From assembly GCF_028502605.1 (NCBI RefSeq), contig NC_079232.1:7006001-7070000 (forward strand): DNA of 64,000 nt. The letters run 5' to 3'. A program made the position numbers and the translations under genes. Source of the stretch: Trichoderma breve. Lineage: Eukaryota; Ascomycota; Sordariomycetes; Hypocreales; Hypocreaceae. Positions within the stretch are counted from its first letter, which is position 1. The number at the start of each line of letters is the position of its first letter. A model generated the notes under the pieces. It made no database searches. It worked only from the letters and a program-made list of their open reading frames with translations, and was not told where the DNA came from. This document shows positions 19,841 to 30,814 of this stretch, piece by piece.

Positions 19841-21760
19841 ATGTCAAAGGACAATCCAGAGCCGAGTATCACCACAGATTTTGAACTGGGCAAAACGGAT
19901 ACCTCGCATGTCGAATTTCCTGTCAACTCGAACCTCGATGACAAGCAACGCCGCAAGCTCAAATGGAAGCTCGACTGGTTTATCTTGCCGCTCATTTCAG
20001 CCGTCTACTTCTTTGGTTCTATGGTAATCGAAATCATTATTCTCCAGCATATACTTTCACAGCTGATGCCATGAGAATAGGATCGCTCTGATTTAGCAAA
20101 TGCTCTAATTGCCGGTCTGGAAGAGGACCTACATCTCACACCAAAGGACTACTCGAACGCTTCCTCCATGTTTTTGGTTTCCTATGTTGTCTTCCAGCTA
20201 CCCGGCACACTATTAATCAAGAAAATACGAGCACCGGTGCAGTTTTGCGGCGCAATGATACTTGTAAGCTGATATTATTTTGATGCTTGATGAATTATTC
20301 TGGCTAACAATAAATCCTTTGACTTTAGTGGGGTTTATTCACGGTTCTCACGGTTTTGGTCAAAACCAGTGGCCAATTGATAGCCATGCGATTCCTCATC
20401 GGTGCTGCAGAAGCCTTTGTACAAGGCGGCGCATTTTGTATGATGTCAAAAGCAAACCCCGTTTCTAAATACAGGACATACGATACTAATACGTTGCACT
20501 TTCTGATAGATCTTTCGTTTTGGTACGAATACCACGAGCTTGCTACTCGAAGTGCAGTTTTCTTTTCAACCTCAACTCTCGCCGGTGCCTTTAACGGACT
20601 ACTTTCCTACGGAATCAGCAAGAACTTAGACGGGAAAAATGGATGGCGAGCTTGGAAGTGGATCTTCTTAATTGAAGGAGTCCTGCCGATCGGGTTCGCA
20701 TTTGTCGTTCTCTTGCTTCTTCCAGCTTCGCCTTCAGAAGTGCGCTACGGTTTCACCGAGACAGAGAAAGAAGAGCTGGTTCAAAGAAGCGAGCGAGCTC
20801 ACAATTCATCCGAAGCGCGCCTACAGCCAAAGAAAATATTGAAGCTCCTGATGACCATTCACTTTTGGCTATTTACCGCCTTATACTGCGTCTCTCTTTT
20901 CACAATATCTTCCCTATCTAATTTTCTACCGGCGCTCGTTCGTGTAAGTCATCCGTCAATTCACCAGAGAAGCCGTGCATTCCACATACTGACCATTGAC
21001 AGGGTTTTGGATACAGCTCAATCGGCGCTCAGTTGTTCACAGTGATCGTATACGTATGCGCTTGCTTGGGCATTCTATTCTTCGCCAGGATTGCCGATAA
21101 AACAAATGCCCGCGGGCTCACGGTTGCAATCTCTTCGCTTGGAGGGATTGTAGGGTATGCCATGTTGATTGGGCTCGAGAATCGCGACGCTAGATTTGCC
21201 GCCACTTGCCTAGTCGCATTTTGCATGTTTTCCAAAGTTGTTCTTGTTCTGTCCTGGGCAGCCATGAACTTTATCGGTTATACAAGGAGGTAGGCCTTTG
21301 TCCATTGTTATCAAATTACGTGCATTCTATCAACAAGCAGAATAATCTAACTCGTATGGCAAAGGGGTGCAGCTTTAGCTTTGTTTAACATGTTTGCACA
21401 GTCGTTCTCGATCGCAGGCAACCAACTTTACACCGATCCGCCATACTGTAAGTAGAAAATCTGTCGAAAGGAATAAAAATCATGTAGTCCATCTAACAAC
21501 AGCAGACAAAAAGGGAAACACAGCGTCATTGGGGATGTCAATTGCAGTGGTTGTGATATCTCTAATTCTCCGATGGTATCTTGGTTACTTGAATGACAAG
21601 AAGAAGCGCGTACAATTCTTGGAGGAGAGCTCTGCTTCTAGGCAGCAAAGCCTCGAAGAGATTGGAGACACACATCCAGGTACAGCTCCCAGTCCATACA
21701 GCACGTTCTGACTTTGTTATCTTGCTAATCATAGCAACAGACTTCTTTTATACGACATGA
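19841..21760 (+). CDS. MFS transporter, Dal5/allantoate permease (anion:cation symporter) family
   Basis: Eight exons (about 19841-20023, 20081-20263, 20329-20437, 20510-20943, 21003-21289, 21365-21447, 21506-21679, 21741-21760) join in phase to about 490 residues with 12 predicted helices. Family landmarks are WKLDWFILPLISAVYFFGSMDRSDLANA, RFLIGAAEAFVQGGAFYLSFWY with YEYHELATRSAVFFS, NGWRAWKWIFLIEGVLP and the C-terminal ending HPDFFYTT. The last exon is only 20 nt, and without it the frame ends at 21711 without the family tail. Dal5-type carriers import organic anions such as allantoate, nicotinate or other carboxylates. Together with the hydrolase and AtuA-like protein this suggests uptake of the substrate or product of this pathway. 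A dyad site lies upstream. Confidence 0.87.
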
Positions 21761-22395
21761 AGATAATATCATACACTGCTCAACGAAGTATAGTAGTATA
21801 TGATCCTTATTAAGCTTCAGAAAAGTTAGATCCATTCCATTGTCTATGTTAGAGGCCTGACACAAGCAAGCTGCGTGGGACCGCCTGTATTCAGGCTAGG
21901 GTTTGTGGCTCGGATAGTGGTTGAAAAAAACAGGCTTCCACTCTTTTCCGAATAGGCTCAGAGATGAATACAGCTGTTTTTAGATACCTAGCTGCAACAA
22001 AATAGCCAACTATGTGATACTTTCTCTATTTGACTACCTTATTATCTTGAATGTTCATTGCTCCAGACTTCTGACAGTCTTTTCTTTTCTTTTCTTTTTC
22101 CGGCGCTGGGGAGCATATGAACGGCGATGTAGAGAATATGAACGACTCAAACTTTTGTGTGTGATATCATGATTATGGTTGCACAACGCAAACTTTCATT
22201 ATTCCTTAATCTCATCTATGCGGGTTCGTGGTCACACACATTTGTTGCCTTTTTTTTAAAGATAAATGATTCGCCAAAATATATTGCAAGGCAACTAATT
22301 AACCACACAATTGCACCGTGTTTGGCGACGAAAGTTTACGATTGCTTGGCAAAGCCTGATGGAGAGTAGAGCCTGACGGCAGTACAAGTATCCTG
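21761..22395. other. Intergenic region with pyrimidine tract
   Basis: AT-rich and without a supported gene. A CTTTT-repeat pyrimidine tract lies near 22078-22100. Short open frames here show no motifs. Confidence 0.4.
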
Positions 22396-22900
22396 TGCAG
22401 CTTATTTGCTAGGCTCCATTCATACACAACTCTCAGATGCATTGCCGCGTGGCATGCATATGGTTACAACAGGCAAAATTATTACACCGGAAAATATAGG
22501 GAATGCGCTGGCATGCCTTTTAAAAATTCAGATTTTTTATATCTTCTCCGCCATGGACGCATCAATGATAAATATCATACTAGACGAAGTTAGTGTCTTG
22601 CCAACAAATAAAGAATATTTTATCACATCTAATCACAATCATAGGTCTCATCTAGCCTTTACGTGAAACTATCCAACCAGATTATCTGTTCAATCCCGAA
22701 CTAGAAGCAATCGGCAGGCGATCTGTCATACGGGACGTTGTTGATCCTTCGATGCAAGTAAGTTGGCCCTTCCATTACGCGCTGAGCTACGGTCCAACTG
22801 ACGAAGACAATCCAGTATGTGAGCTCAGATTAAAATCAATCCCACACAAGGATTTCAAGGTTACTAATGAACGCTCATTGAGGAATCAGAGAATGTTTGT
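22396..22900 (+). pseudogene. Decayed coding fragment, family not recognised
   Basis: Several stretches look protein-like but sit in different frames. ALPRGMHMVTTGKIITPENIGNALACL and ITSNHNHRS (to 22666) lie in one frame. ETIQPDYLFNPELEAIGRR then SVIRDVVDPSMQ and WPFHYALSYGPTDEDNP lie in a second, joined by a one-base offset near 22660-22670. No start codon or complete exon chain can be built. I do not recognise the family with confidence. It appears to be the remains of a gene, perhaps related to the broken HET gene that follows, or a gene whose introns I cannot resolve. Confidence 0.35.
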
Positions 22901-23039
22901 AAACCCCTTAATTAACTACATTTAAGATCCTAACAATGTATAGGTGGTGAGTTCTTCACTTACACAGTGCCTTCAATGCTCTGTGCCGAACAACACGATG
23001 GGATACTAGCAGACTATAGTGCCCCACTAGCTTTTACAA

Positions 23040-24953
23040 CATATGGCTAAACGCCCCAGAGAACGATTGGGCCAAATCTTTGACAACTCAACTTTGGCAG
23101 TCATTCCGTCCACCAAGGCATGTATCGAAGGCTTGTCAATTTGATCGTATATTTGATTTTGAGTCGCCATCTCTAGATTATCCTCTAAGCATTGACGATT
23201 TCGAATCTGATGCGAGCGACTGTTCGCTGTGCCTCTTACTATCCCGCTGTCGTGCAAAACTCCATCTGAGTTTTGGGGAACCCATGAAGCTTTTCCTGGA
23301 CGACGCATCTCACGTACTGAGAATATACCCTAGTGGGCTTCCTATAATTTCAATATATTCTGATCCAGGTCTGTCTTACTGCTTCTGTGCACTGTAACTA
23401 GAAGGATAACTGAACTATTTACAGCCTCCAGATTCGTTCCAACATACGCTCAATGTGGGCTGCCATACCTTCCAGATTATCCCAACTTACAATTTCGCCT
23501 TCAAAACCAATTGAATTACCTTTGTGATGTAACACACGACTGTATGTCGCTAAAAAGTATGGGAGCTATCGGTAGACATATGCCTACGAGAGTCATAGAT
23601 GTTAGCACGAATTCCCTTCGCCTTGTCGAAATCAGCGACAATACTAATGAACATTATGTTGCATTGAGTCATTGTTGGGGGAAACTGAAGAAAGAATAGA
23701 GATTCTGCACTTATGTTCACAATATTGATGCTATGAAGAAGAATATTCCATATAGAGCGTTACCAAAAACCTTCCAGGATGCAGTAACAGTTACCCGTGC
23801 TTTGGGTGTCCCGTATCTCTGGATCGACTCACTTTGCATCATTCAAGAGGATGAAAAAGACTGGGAAACAGAAGCCATCAGGATGGAAGAAGTCTTTAGC
23901 TTTGCATATTGCACCATCGCTGCGAGCCGCGGTACTTCTTCTCTTAGTGGATTCCTTGGCAAGCGAAAGCCTAGGGCCTACGCCAAAATCCAGACATCAG
24001 GCGGGCCGTTATATCTTGCCGAAGCTATTGATGATTTCCATGCAGATGTTGAGCAGAGCGAATTGAGCAAACGAGGTTGGGTACTACAGGAGAGGGCACT
24101 TTCCTGCCGTACAATATATTTTACGGCAACTCAAATATATTGGGAATGTGGCCAAGGCATATGTTGCGAAACCTTGGTCGCCCTGCGCAAGTATGCATGC
24201 GACAAAAAATGCATTACATAACAATTGCTAATCAGTGCTCGAATTAGTCCTCAATCGCATGTCTTAAGTGACTCCAACTTTCCAATATCTAGTCTCAAAT
24301 ACCACACAAATGATCTTATACGACTTGTTCAACACATCAATCAGACTTATAGCAAACTTCACCTAACAGTGGCGACCGATCGTTCAAAGGCAATACTTGG
24401 TTTACAAAGTCGACTGGCTCGCGCATTTGAGTCTAAAGCCTGCTACGGTATCTATGAACGATATCTGGAAAGGACTTTGCTTTGGGAAGCTGAGGAGCCC
24501 GGTAATCTTCCTCGTATATCATATAAAGATGGCAGATCCATACCTTCTTGGTCTTGGATGGCGTACACTGGGAAGATACGATATATGGAAATTCCTTTCG
24601 ACCGGGTCCATTGGACCAGAAACCCCGAGAGCCCTTTCAAGTTTGCGGCTCAAGAGGCTCAATGCGATGATCGCCTACATGCTAAAGCAAACCAACTATT
24701 ACTGTTAAATGGCGAGAGAGAGCTTTTGAGCAGAATAAGGGTTGACTCCAAAGATTATTCTTTCGATCAGAATTGTTGGAAGTGCATTGTGGTTGGAAAG
24801 GATAAGGTTGTGAATGAGGATGGAGAGATTGTTCATTATGTCTTGCTGGTCCGTTCAGTGTCGTTCGCTCCTCAGACTTACGAGAGAGTCGGTGTTGGGG
24901 CTCTTTTGGAAGGTCATATCTCACCAGCCACTGAGAGTATTTCTGTTATCTAG
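23040..24953 (+). pseudogene. HET-domain (heterokaryon incompatibility) gene interrupted by an in-frame stop
   Basis: The conserved HET blocks are present in order. ALSHCWG is block 1, LPKTFQDAVTVTRALGVPYLWIDSLCI with QEDEKDWETEAIRM is block 2, and AASRGTSSLSGFLG then RGWVLQERALSCRTI is block 3. IPSWSWMAY near the end is usual for the C-terminal part. Introns near 23370-23424 and 24190-24236 splice in phase. Two defects stand out. A TAG at 23697-23699 interrupts the frame 10 codons after ALSHCWG while the frame continues on both sides. No in-frame ATG precedes the first conserved segment (frame open from about 23040). No plausible intron removes the TAG without removing the HET motif. HET proteins trigger cell death on non-self recognition, so loss-of-function copies are common. 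An assembly error or an unusual intron is possible. Confidence 0.75.
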
Positions 24954-25632
24954 CGTCGATTTATGAGTTCCGTACCTGGAAATTTTGAAGAAAGATAGAA
25001 ATTGTTAGAGTAGGTTCGCTGAATAGGACGTTGGCGAATTAACCTCCGTCTCGAACCAATTACCCGCCTGTAAATCATACAGAGGCTTGAGTAATTTTAA
25101 GTACTGTAGTACTAAATATTACACCTAACTGAAATTCACATTTCTCTAGTCTTATTCACATTTTCAATATGGTAGTAGTAACAATGTGATGATAAGAAGA
25201 TCCCTGGATGACTAATAAACGCGCGCAGCATATGGAATCTTGCGTGCTTCATGGTAAAGTAGTTTGTTTAGACTAGAACTAGATGCCGCGGTGGGTCGGA
25301 CGAAAACAGACGGTGCCATCGAAGCTCTTTGTGTTAGACCGCTAATTAAGTCGGGTAATGTCATCATGTATCATGTCATAATGCCTCCCTGTTGTGGACA
25401 TACATTGGTAATCTCCCCACAGACCAAGAGCCGCAATATTTGTGTATTGTATAAGCCTAAACAATGGCATTTTCAATTTGTAAGTTTATCGTAAGAAGCA
25501 ATTAGTCAGTGACATAGATGTAGTCAATGTCGTAGAACTGGTTGAAATGATAATTGTATAAAGAGCTTGTTGTTTGCGATTGTTCAATGATTCCAACTCT
25601 TCAAGTGAATCGTATCCAAACATTTCAGCACA
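24954..25632. other. Intergenic, upstream of the epoxide hydrolase gene
   Basis: AT-rich, no supported coding region; contains the promoter of the gene starting at 25633. Confidence 0.45.
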
Positions 25633-27081
25633 ATGCGTCTCGATCTTCTCTCTTGTCTGTTCGTTGCTTCTGCAAGCGCCTCGGTGCTTTCGAGCGGAAG
25701 ATATCGACTGAAGCCTTATACGCTTAACCTAGAGAGTGAAGTCCCTCGGATGCTTCAACTGATCAGCAACACTCATCTACCTGAAGCTCCAGAATACCCA
25801 GGTCTCTCCTCTGACGCTGGCATTCCACTGAGTACTCTGAAGTCACTACGTACACAGTGGCTGACTCAATTTGATTGGAAAAAGGAGCAAGCTAGCATCA
25901 ACAAGTGAGTCTCCGGGTGATTAGTACTTCGCTTAAGCACTACTAAACATTCTCGGAAGATACCCGCAGTTTACGGCCGAAATTGAAGGCCTTACAGTTC
26001 ATTTTGTACACAAAAAGTCCAGTGCACGTAATGCTATTCCCCTGATCTTGTTCCACGGTTGGCCTGGATCTTTTCTAGAGTTTCTCCCGTTGATTGACAA
26101 TCTCACAAAGGAGGGAAAGACGTCGAATGGGAAACCTGTCTCCTTTGACGTTATTGTTCCCAATCTTCCTGGCTTTGGTCTCTCTTCGGCTCCCCCAGGC
26201 AATTGGACAAACCAAGACACTGCGAGAGTATTCAACACTCTCATGACGGATGTTCTTGGCTATAAGAAATATGCTACTCATGGAACAGATTGGGGCTGTG
26301 CGACTGCGTACGACCTTTATGATTCCTACAATAGTACCGTCCGCGCGACTCATCTAGCCTCCTTGCCTTTTGTTCCGCTTACCCCAGACCAACTAGCTGC
26401 AGAAGGCATCGCACTAGATGCACTTGAGACGTTTGAAGAGGAATCATTCGTGGAATGGTCCACCAACGGCTATGCTTATTTTCAACAAGAGACAACCAAG
26501 GTAAGCGATGATCAATCGTTTCGCCAAAAACGGACAATCAGCTTACGGTTGTACCCAGCCAAATACCATAGGTCTTGCTCTATATGATAACCCTGTTGGC
26601 CAATTAGCGTACATGGGTGAAAAGTTTCTGAACTGTGAGTAGCTCCGATCGAACACCGTTGTTTTCTCTTTACTAAACATGTTAAACCCGTAGGGTCTGA
26701 TCCTCGAGCCGGCACCGGCCCTTCGGTCTTGACACACAATGAAATCTTAACCTCTGTATCCCTTTACTACCTGACTAAATCGTTCATCTCATCCGGATTC
26801 ATCTACTACCAAAATCGATTCGCTACCAACTATACGAAAGCCAAGACCGATGCGCCCCTACTGTTCAGCTCCTTCAAGTACAACATTCTATTCTGGCCAG
26901 CTGCATTGGTGAAACAGACTGGCAATCTTGTCGTCTATAAAAGTGAGTATCAGATTGCATCATTTGTTTACCAGCCTCTAACTATGGTATAGATCATGAT
27001 TTTGGTGGACACTTCCCTGCGTTGGACAATCCTCCTGCGATGATATCCGACCTCCGAGAAATTGGATGCTATTGGAAATAG
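25633..27081 (+). CDS. Secreted epoxide hydrolase (EHN-domain alpha/beta hydrolase)
   Basis: Five exons (about 25633-25904, 25960-26500, 26559-26634, 26694-26941, 26993-27081) join to roughly 400 residues. A hydrophobic leader (MRLDLLSCLFVASASASVLS) predicts secretion. The N-terminal EHN region contains LRTQWLTQFDWKKEQASIN. The core has the oxyanion HGWPGSFLEF, the nucleophile Asp in THGTDWGCATAYDL, and the catalytic His in NHDFGGHFPALDNP near the end. This is the microsomal-type epoxide hydrolase layout; these enzymes open epoxides to diols through an ester intermediate on the Asp. Most family members have GGDWG; here the elbow is GTDWG, which keeps the Asp. N-x-S/T sites fit an extracellular protein. 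The neighbours are an SDR and an ABM-fold protein, possibly a small detoxification group. Confidence 0.85.
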
Positions 27082-27441
27082 TAGCTGCGACTATGAATTC
27101 TTTAACAAGTGGCTTTTGCGATGGTCACTGTACCCGGAGGAGAAAAGCTCTGTTGGTGCTACCTGCTAATATGATCCGCCACATTGCTCTGGGAGAGGTT
27201 CCGTATACACACTTGGAATACGATTTCACAACAACTTACCATTCATTAAATAGAATTATTTAACATTTATTTAACTAGAAAACAAGACTTACAACAAGTC
27301 ATGTTTAATTATGAGGTGGTTAGAAAGCTTAGTTAATGTTCAGTTTAAATGCCAGCTCAAATATCTCATTGTGGCTATGTTATCTTTGAATCCTTTGACG
27401 GCGAGTATCTATTGTAATTTATAAAAGCTAGGTGGTGACAG
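27082..27441. other. Convergent intergenic region
   Basis: AT-rich 3' flank between the epoxide hydrolase and SDR genes. An open frame that continues to 27263 past the hydrolase stop shows no homology-like features. Confidence 0.4.
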
Positions 27442-28612
27442 TTATACCCACTGTTGGTCATTGTATTCGGAGATCAATATCCCGCCATTTTTCTCAAGAT
27501 CCAAGTGATTTATAATGACATCAGTCACTTTAGCAGCCGATTCGTCGGGGGTATAGGGGCCCTTGAATCTGTTAGACGCTTGAATCGGCGGACCAAATGA
27601 TTTCTGCACGCGCTGATAGTTGGGATCTACTTGGATTGTCAGCATGATTTCGTAAGAGCGTAGTTTAATTAGTGGCACCGCATAAGCAGCATTGACGCTA
27701 GAGGCCCTGTGAAATAAGATGCCACTCACCATCGGGTTTGGGTGTATTGAACTCGGTCTTTATGATTCCCGGACTAATTGCAGAAATTGTTACGCCCTCA
27801 TAGGCGTATTGAGCATGGAATTTGGCCACAACTTGATTGACGGCGGCCTTGCTGATAGCATATGGAGCGTGACCAAAAGTTCGCCATTTTGCTGTCCAGT
27901 GAGGGTCACCAACGCCACTGCTGATGACTACTCCTTTCTTGGCAGTGCCAGTGAGAAGAAGGGGTGCAAAGAGACCAAGAGCGTGAGCAACACCTAAGCA
28001 GTTAGTCTTGAAGGTGCGGAGCATGTCTTGGTCAAACTGTTCGCGATCATTGAGGATGCTAGAGTAGCGTGAAGCAAGTGTGTCAGCTCTGTCCCCGATT
28101 CCGTTAAATAATCGCATTGTACTCACGCATTGCCAATATCATCAACAATACTGTCACTGACAGCAGCGTTGACAATGAGATAGTCAAGCTTGTTGTCGAG
28201 TATGTTCCGTGTTTCTTCCAAGGCAGCCTAAAATCTCTAGTTAATAAAATGAGGTCTAAGGATAGCGCAAAACAAAACGCGGAAATGCCCCAGTCTGACC
28301 TTTAAAGACTCAAAGTCTTCTAAATCTGCAGTAATAATACGAATATTTGCCCTGCCGGGTAGACCCTGCTCAAAACTCGCAGTAGCTGCTGCCTTGTTTC
28401 GCACCAGCGCGATCACTGTATTGGATGGGTTTTCTGACCAAATCTTGGTTAGAGAAAACTATGCGCTAGTCAGCAATTTGAAACGACTTTATTTCCTTCA
28501 ACGATGTCGAATCCATAGAACGACTGTAGACTCGAAGGTATATCGCAAAATAAGGCGTTTGGGTACATACCCCAAGTCCCCGAGAGGCACCAACAATTAC
28601 GACGGATGACAT
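27442..28612 (-). CDS. Short-chain dehydrogenase/reductase, multi-intron
   Basis: Reading from the ATG at 28612, exon 1 (28571-28612) encodes MSSVVIVGASRGLG, the Rossmann TGxxxGxG-type loop with GASRGLG. Later exons carry TVIALVRN, IITADLEDFESLK and LDYLIVNAAVSD (the NAG-equivalent motif is NAA). They continue with KTNCLGVAHALGLFAPLL, VVISSGVGD and the active-site YAISKAAVNQVVAKF, then ISPGIIKTEFNT. The last exon holds TPDESAAKVTDVI and ends at 27442. About five introns are needed; I can place the first (28444-28570) well and the others only to within a few bases. The layout is that of fungal carbonyl-reductase/sniffer-like SDRs. Substrate unknown. It lies between a secreted epoxide hydrolase and an ABM-domain protein. 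Confidence 0.8.
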
Positions 28613-29330
28613 TGTTGGAGAAGTAAGCCGATTCTTGTCAGTAGAAATCTAAATTGGATCAATCAAGGTATTCTCACTTTTACATAACGCATGAGAAATC
28701 TTAAGAGAGTTTCGATTTTTCTAGGAATACGATTAAGAACTAGATCTTATATCTACCGAGGTAGAATATTAATATTGAGTCAAATCTATCCAGACTTCAG
28801 ATAAATCACGCCAGCAACATTGAGCTCTATTATTAATTTTAAACCTGTATTTGTCAGAACATACTCGTGGAGCTTCGGTGTTTAACCCTTTCTTCTATCA
28901 CTTTTTTTTTTTTTTTTTCGAAATATGCCATCGGGATCCGTCTCCATTATGGCTCAATTGATATGGAAGCTTCTCTTCCCAGAGTATCACAAGATTTCCA
29001 CGCAAGTGGGTCCAAATTAATGGAGATTCTGGCTGAGACAGTGTAAGATTGCTGTTTAATCGCCTGTCTACTTATGGGGAAAAGCTAGTCTAGGTGGCTC
29101 TTAATAGGATGATTACCTCACCGCTGCTGATGCACCATTCGGAAATAGTTTCTTTGGATGATAAACAGTCAATGTGGATTTAAGCTCGGGAATTCCTGCA
29201 TTTCCCCTCAAAGATGGCTGTTCATGTGTTGCCCCCGAAGTTCTGTCGCAGTTCATTAATCACAGGCGTGTTAGATGGTGATGCTAGTAGATCTTGGATT
29301 CAGTAACAACTCTTGCGGCTTTCAACCAAT
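28613..29330. other. Divergent intergenic region with a poly-T run
   Basis: Serves as upstream region for the SDR (minus) and the ABM-fold gene (plus). A run of 17 T occurs at 28902-28918, typical of a poly(dA:dT) nucleosome-depleted stretch. No coding signal. Confidence 0.45.
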
Positions 29331-30005
29331 ATGGCACCCATTACGCAAATCCTACTCTTATCGCTTCGGGTCTCGATCGAGGCCGAAGAAGTCGCCAATG
29401 AAGCTGTCACCATGCTACGAGAACAAAAGAGCATTCGGCATTTCCGATGGAGCATGATATTACAGGAAGACAACAAACTTTGCATATTTGTTGACTGGGA
29501 CGAGAAATCTGCACTGGACAAATATCTACAATCTGATGCCTATCAACAACTACTGCAATTCATGAATTCTCAAACCACTGAGCCCACCACTTCTCATAGT
29601 GTTGCATTTGACCCATACGGCACTGCAGTACTTGATAACAAAGGTGGCCATGGTACATCGCCTGTAGCAGAGGTACTCTACATGTATTTTGGTGGTGTTC
29701 AAAACGAATTTGAAGACTTTCAAGACACCGCAACTACAACTGTTCAACAATTTCTACAAAAAATCGGCCAAACCGCAACTGGAATGACAGGAGAATCCTC
29801 AATCGGTTGGATGCTCGATGAAGTTGCATACAAAGGCGAGATGTGTAGGACTTGTGTTTTGGTTGTCGGATGGCAGAGTGTTGAGAGCCAGCTACAGTTC
29901 TTGGCTTCGGAGGATTTCAAAAGCGCTCTTCCCATTATTGCCAGCATGCAAGGATTCAGAGGTGCACACAAAACGTTTGTTTCAAATAACACCATAAATT
30001 TCTGA
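29331..30005 (+). CDS. ABM-type dimeric alpha-beta barrel protein
   Basis: Single exon of 224 residues from the ATG at 29331; an in-frame upstream extension to 29313 lacks an ATG. The N-terminal half (RVSIEAEEVANEAVTMLREQ, HFRWSMILQEDNKLCIFVDWDEKSALDKYL) has the beta-alpha-beta pattern of antibiotic-biosynthesis-monooxygenase folds. The second half (VLYMYFGG, TCVLVVGWQSVESQLQFL, FKSALPIIASM) looks like a second copy of the fold. Two such folds in tandem are common in fungal proteins of this kind. They act as monooxygenases, cyclases or isomerases, often beside secondary-metabolite enzymes, but the reaction cannot be told from sequence. No signal peptide. The fold call is moderate; specific function is not assigned. 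Confidence 0.7.
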   Translation: MAPITQILLLSLRVSIEAEEVANEAVTMLREQKSIRHFRWSMILQEDNKLCIFVDWDEKSALDKYLQSDAYQQLLQFMNSQTTEPTTSHSVAFDPYGTAVLDNKGGHGTSPVAEVLYMYFGGVQNEFEDFQDTATTTVQQFLQKIGQTATGMTGESSIGWMLDEVAYKGEMCRTCVLVVGWQSVESQLQFLASEDFKSALPIIASMQGFRGAHKTFVSNNTINF

Positions 30006-30814
30006 TAGTTGTCGTGAAATAGCTATCACAATCGAATACGGCGTCTTTCTCTTTGCCTTCTTTATCACTGGTGCGGATGCTCGCAGTGGCGGCGAAAGAA
30101 GGATGGTGCTAGAAGTCATGTCGCAGATAGCGGGTAAGATCTCTGAGGCGCAGTATCCAGCTTCTCGGCTGTGGGATCTGTAGTAAACGTAAAGGCTATA
30201 GCTCATAACGATCCCTGTCTTTCTCTTGCGACGGCCTCACGAGGGCCACCAAGGGACCGGCAGTTAAAACCCCATACAAAAAGGTCGTGTTGCGGCGAAA
30301 TTTGCAATCATGTAAGTTCCAATGTTGGTGGAGTTCGGTCAGCAAGGGGCACTGCTTAGTGCGGAAAGCAAGGCCTCGGATTGGAGAACTCGCGATAATG
30401 TGCAAGTAAATGCGAATGAACAACGGGTTCTGCCTACCTTAATGCTCTGACTAACACTTATTGACTGATCAGTGGACCCCAATATATGCTTGATAATCGG
30501 CATTTGGAATCATTTCATCACTGTATTGAACCTTTGACATATTATTCGGCCATAGCCAATATCGGTACTTCGCAACCGCTCAGGTGTGCTGACTTGGACG
30601 CTTGATTCAGCTTCCTCGGTAAAACTAACCTGGTATTATTATTTCGCTTGGTTCAAGTGTGCCAAAGGATTGGCAGGCTGCTGGTACTCTAGGATTATTT
30701 CTTTATTTAATTTTATTATTAATATCTACTAAGTAAACTCATTGCATCATAGCTGTTGCTCCCTTTGTAAACTGGTCTATAACCGCTATTATTGAGCTTG
30801 GAGAGCCATTTCGA
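30006..30814. other. Intergenic, AT-rich
   Basis: Two overlapping minus-strand open frames (29982-30206 and 30196-30423) show no motif or start context and I leave them out. The stretch lies next to transposon remains. Confidence 0.4.

Noticed and set aside
27066..27263. Possible extension of the epoxide hydrolase past its stop
   Set aside because: The catalytic His and the family end are already reached by 27081; the extra sequence has no motif.
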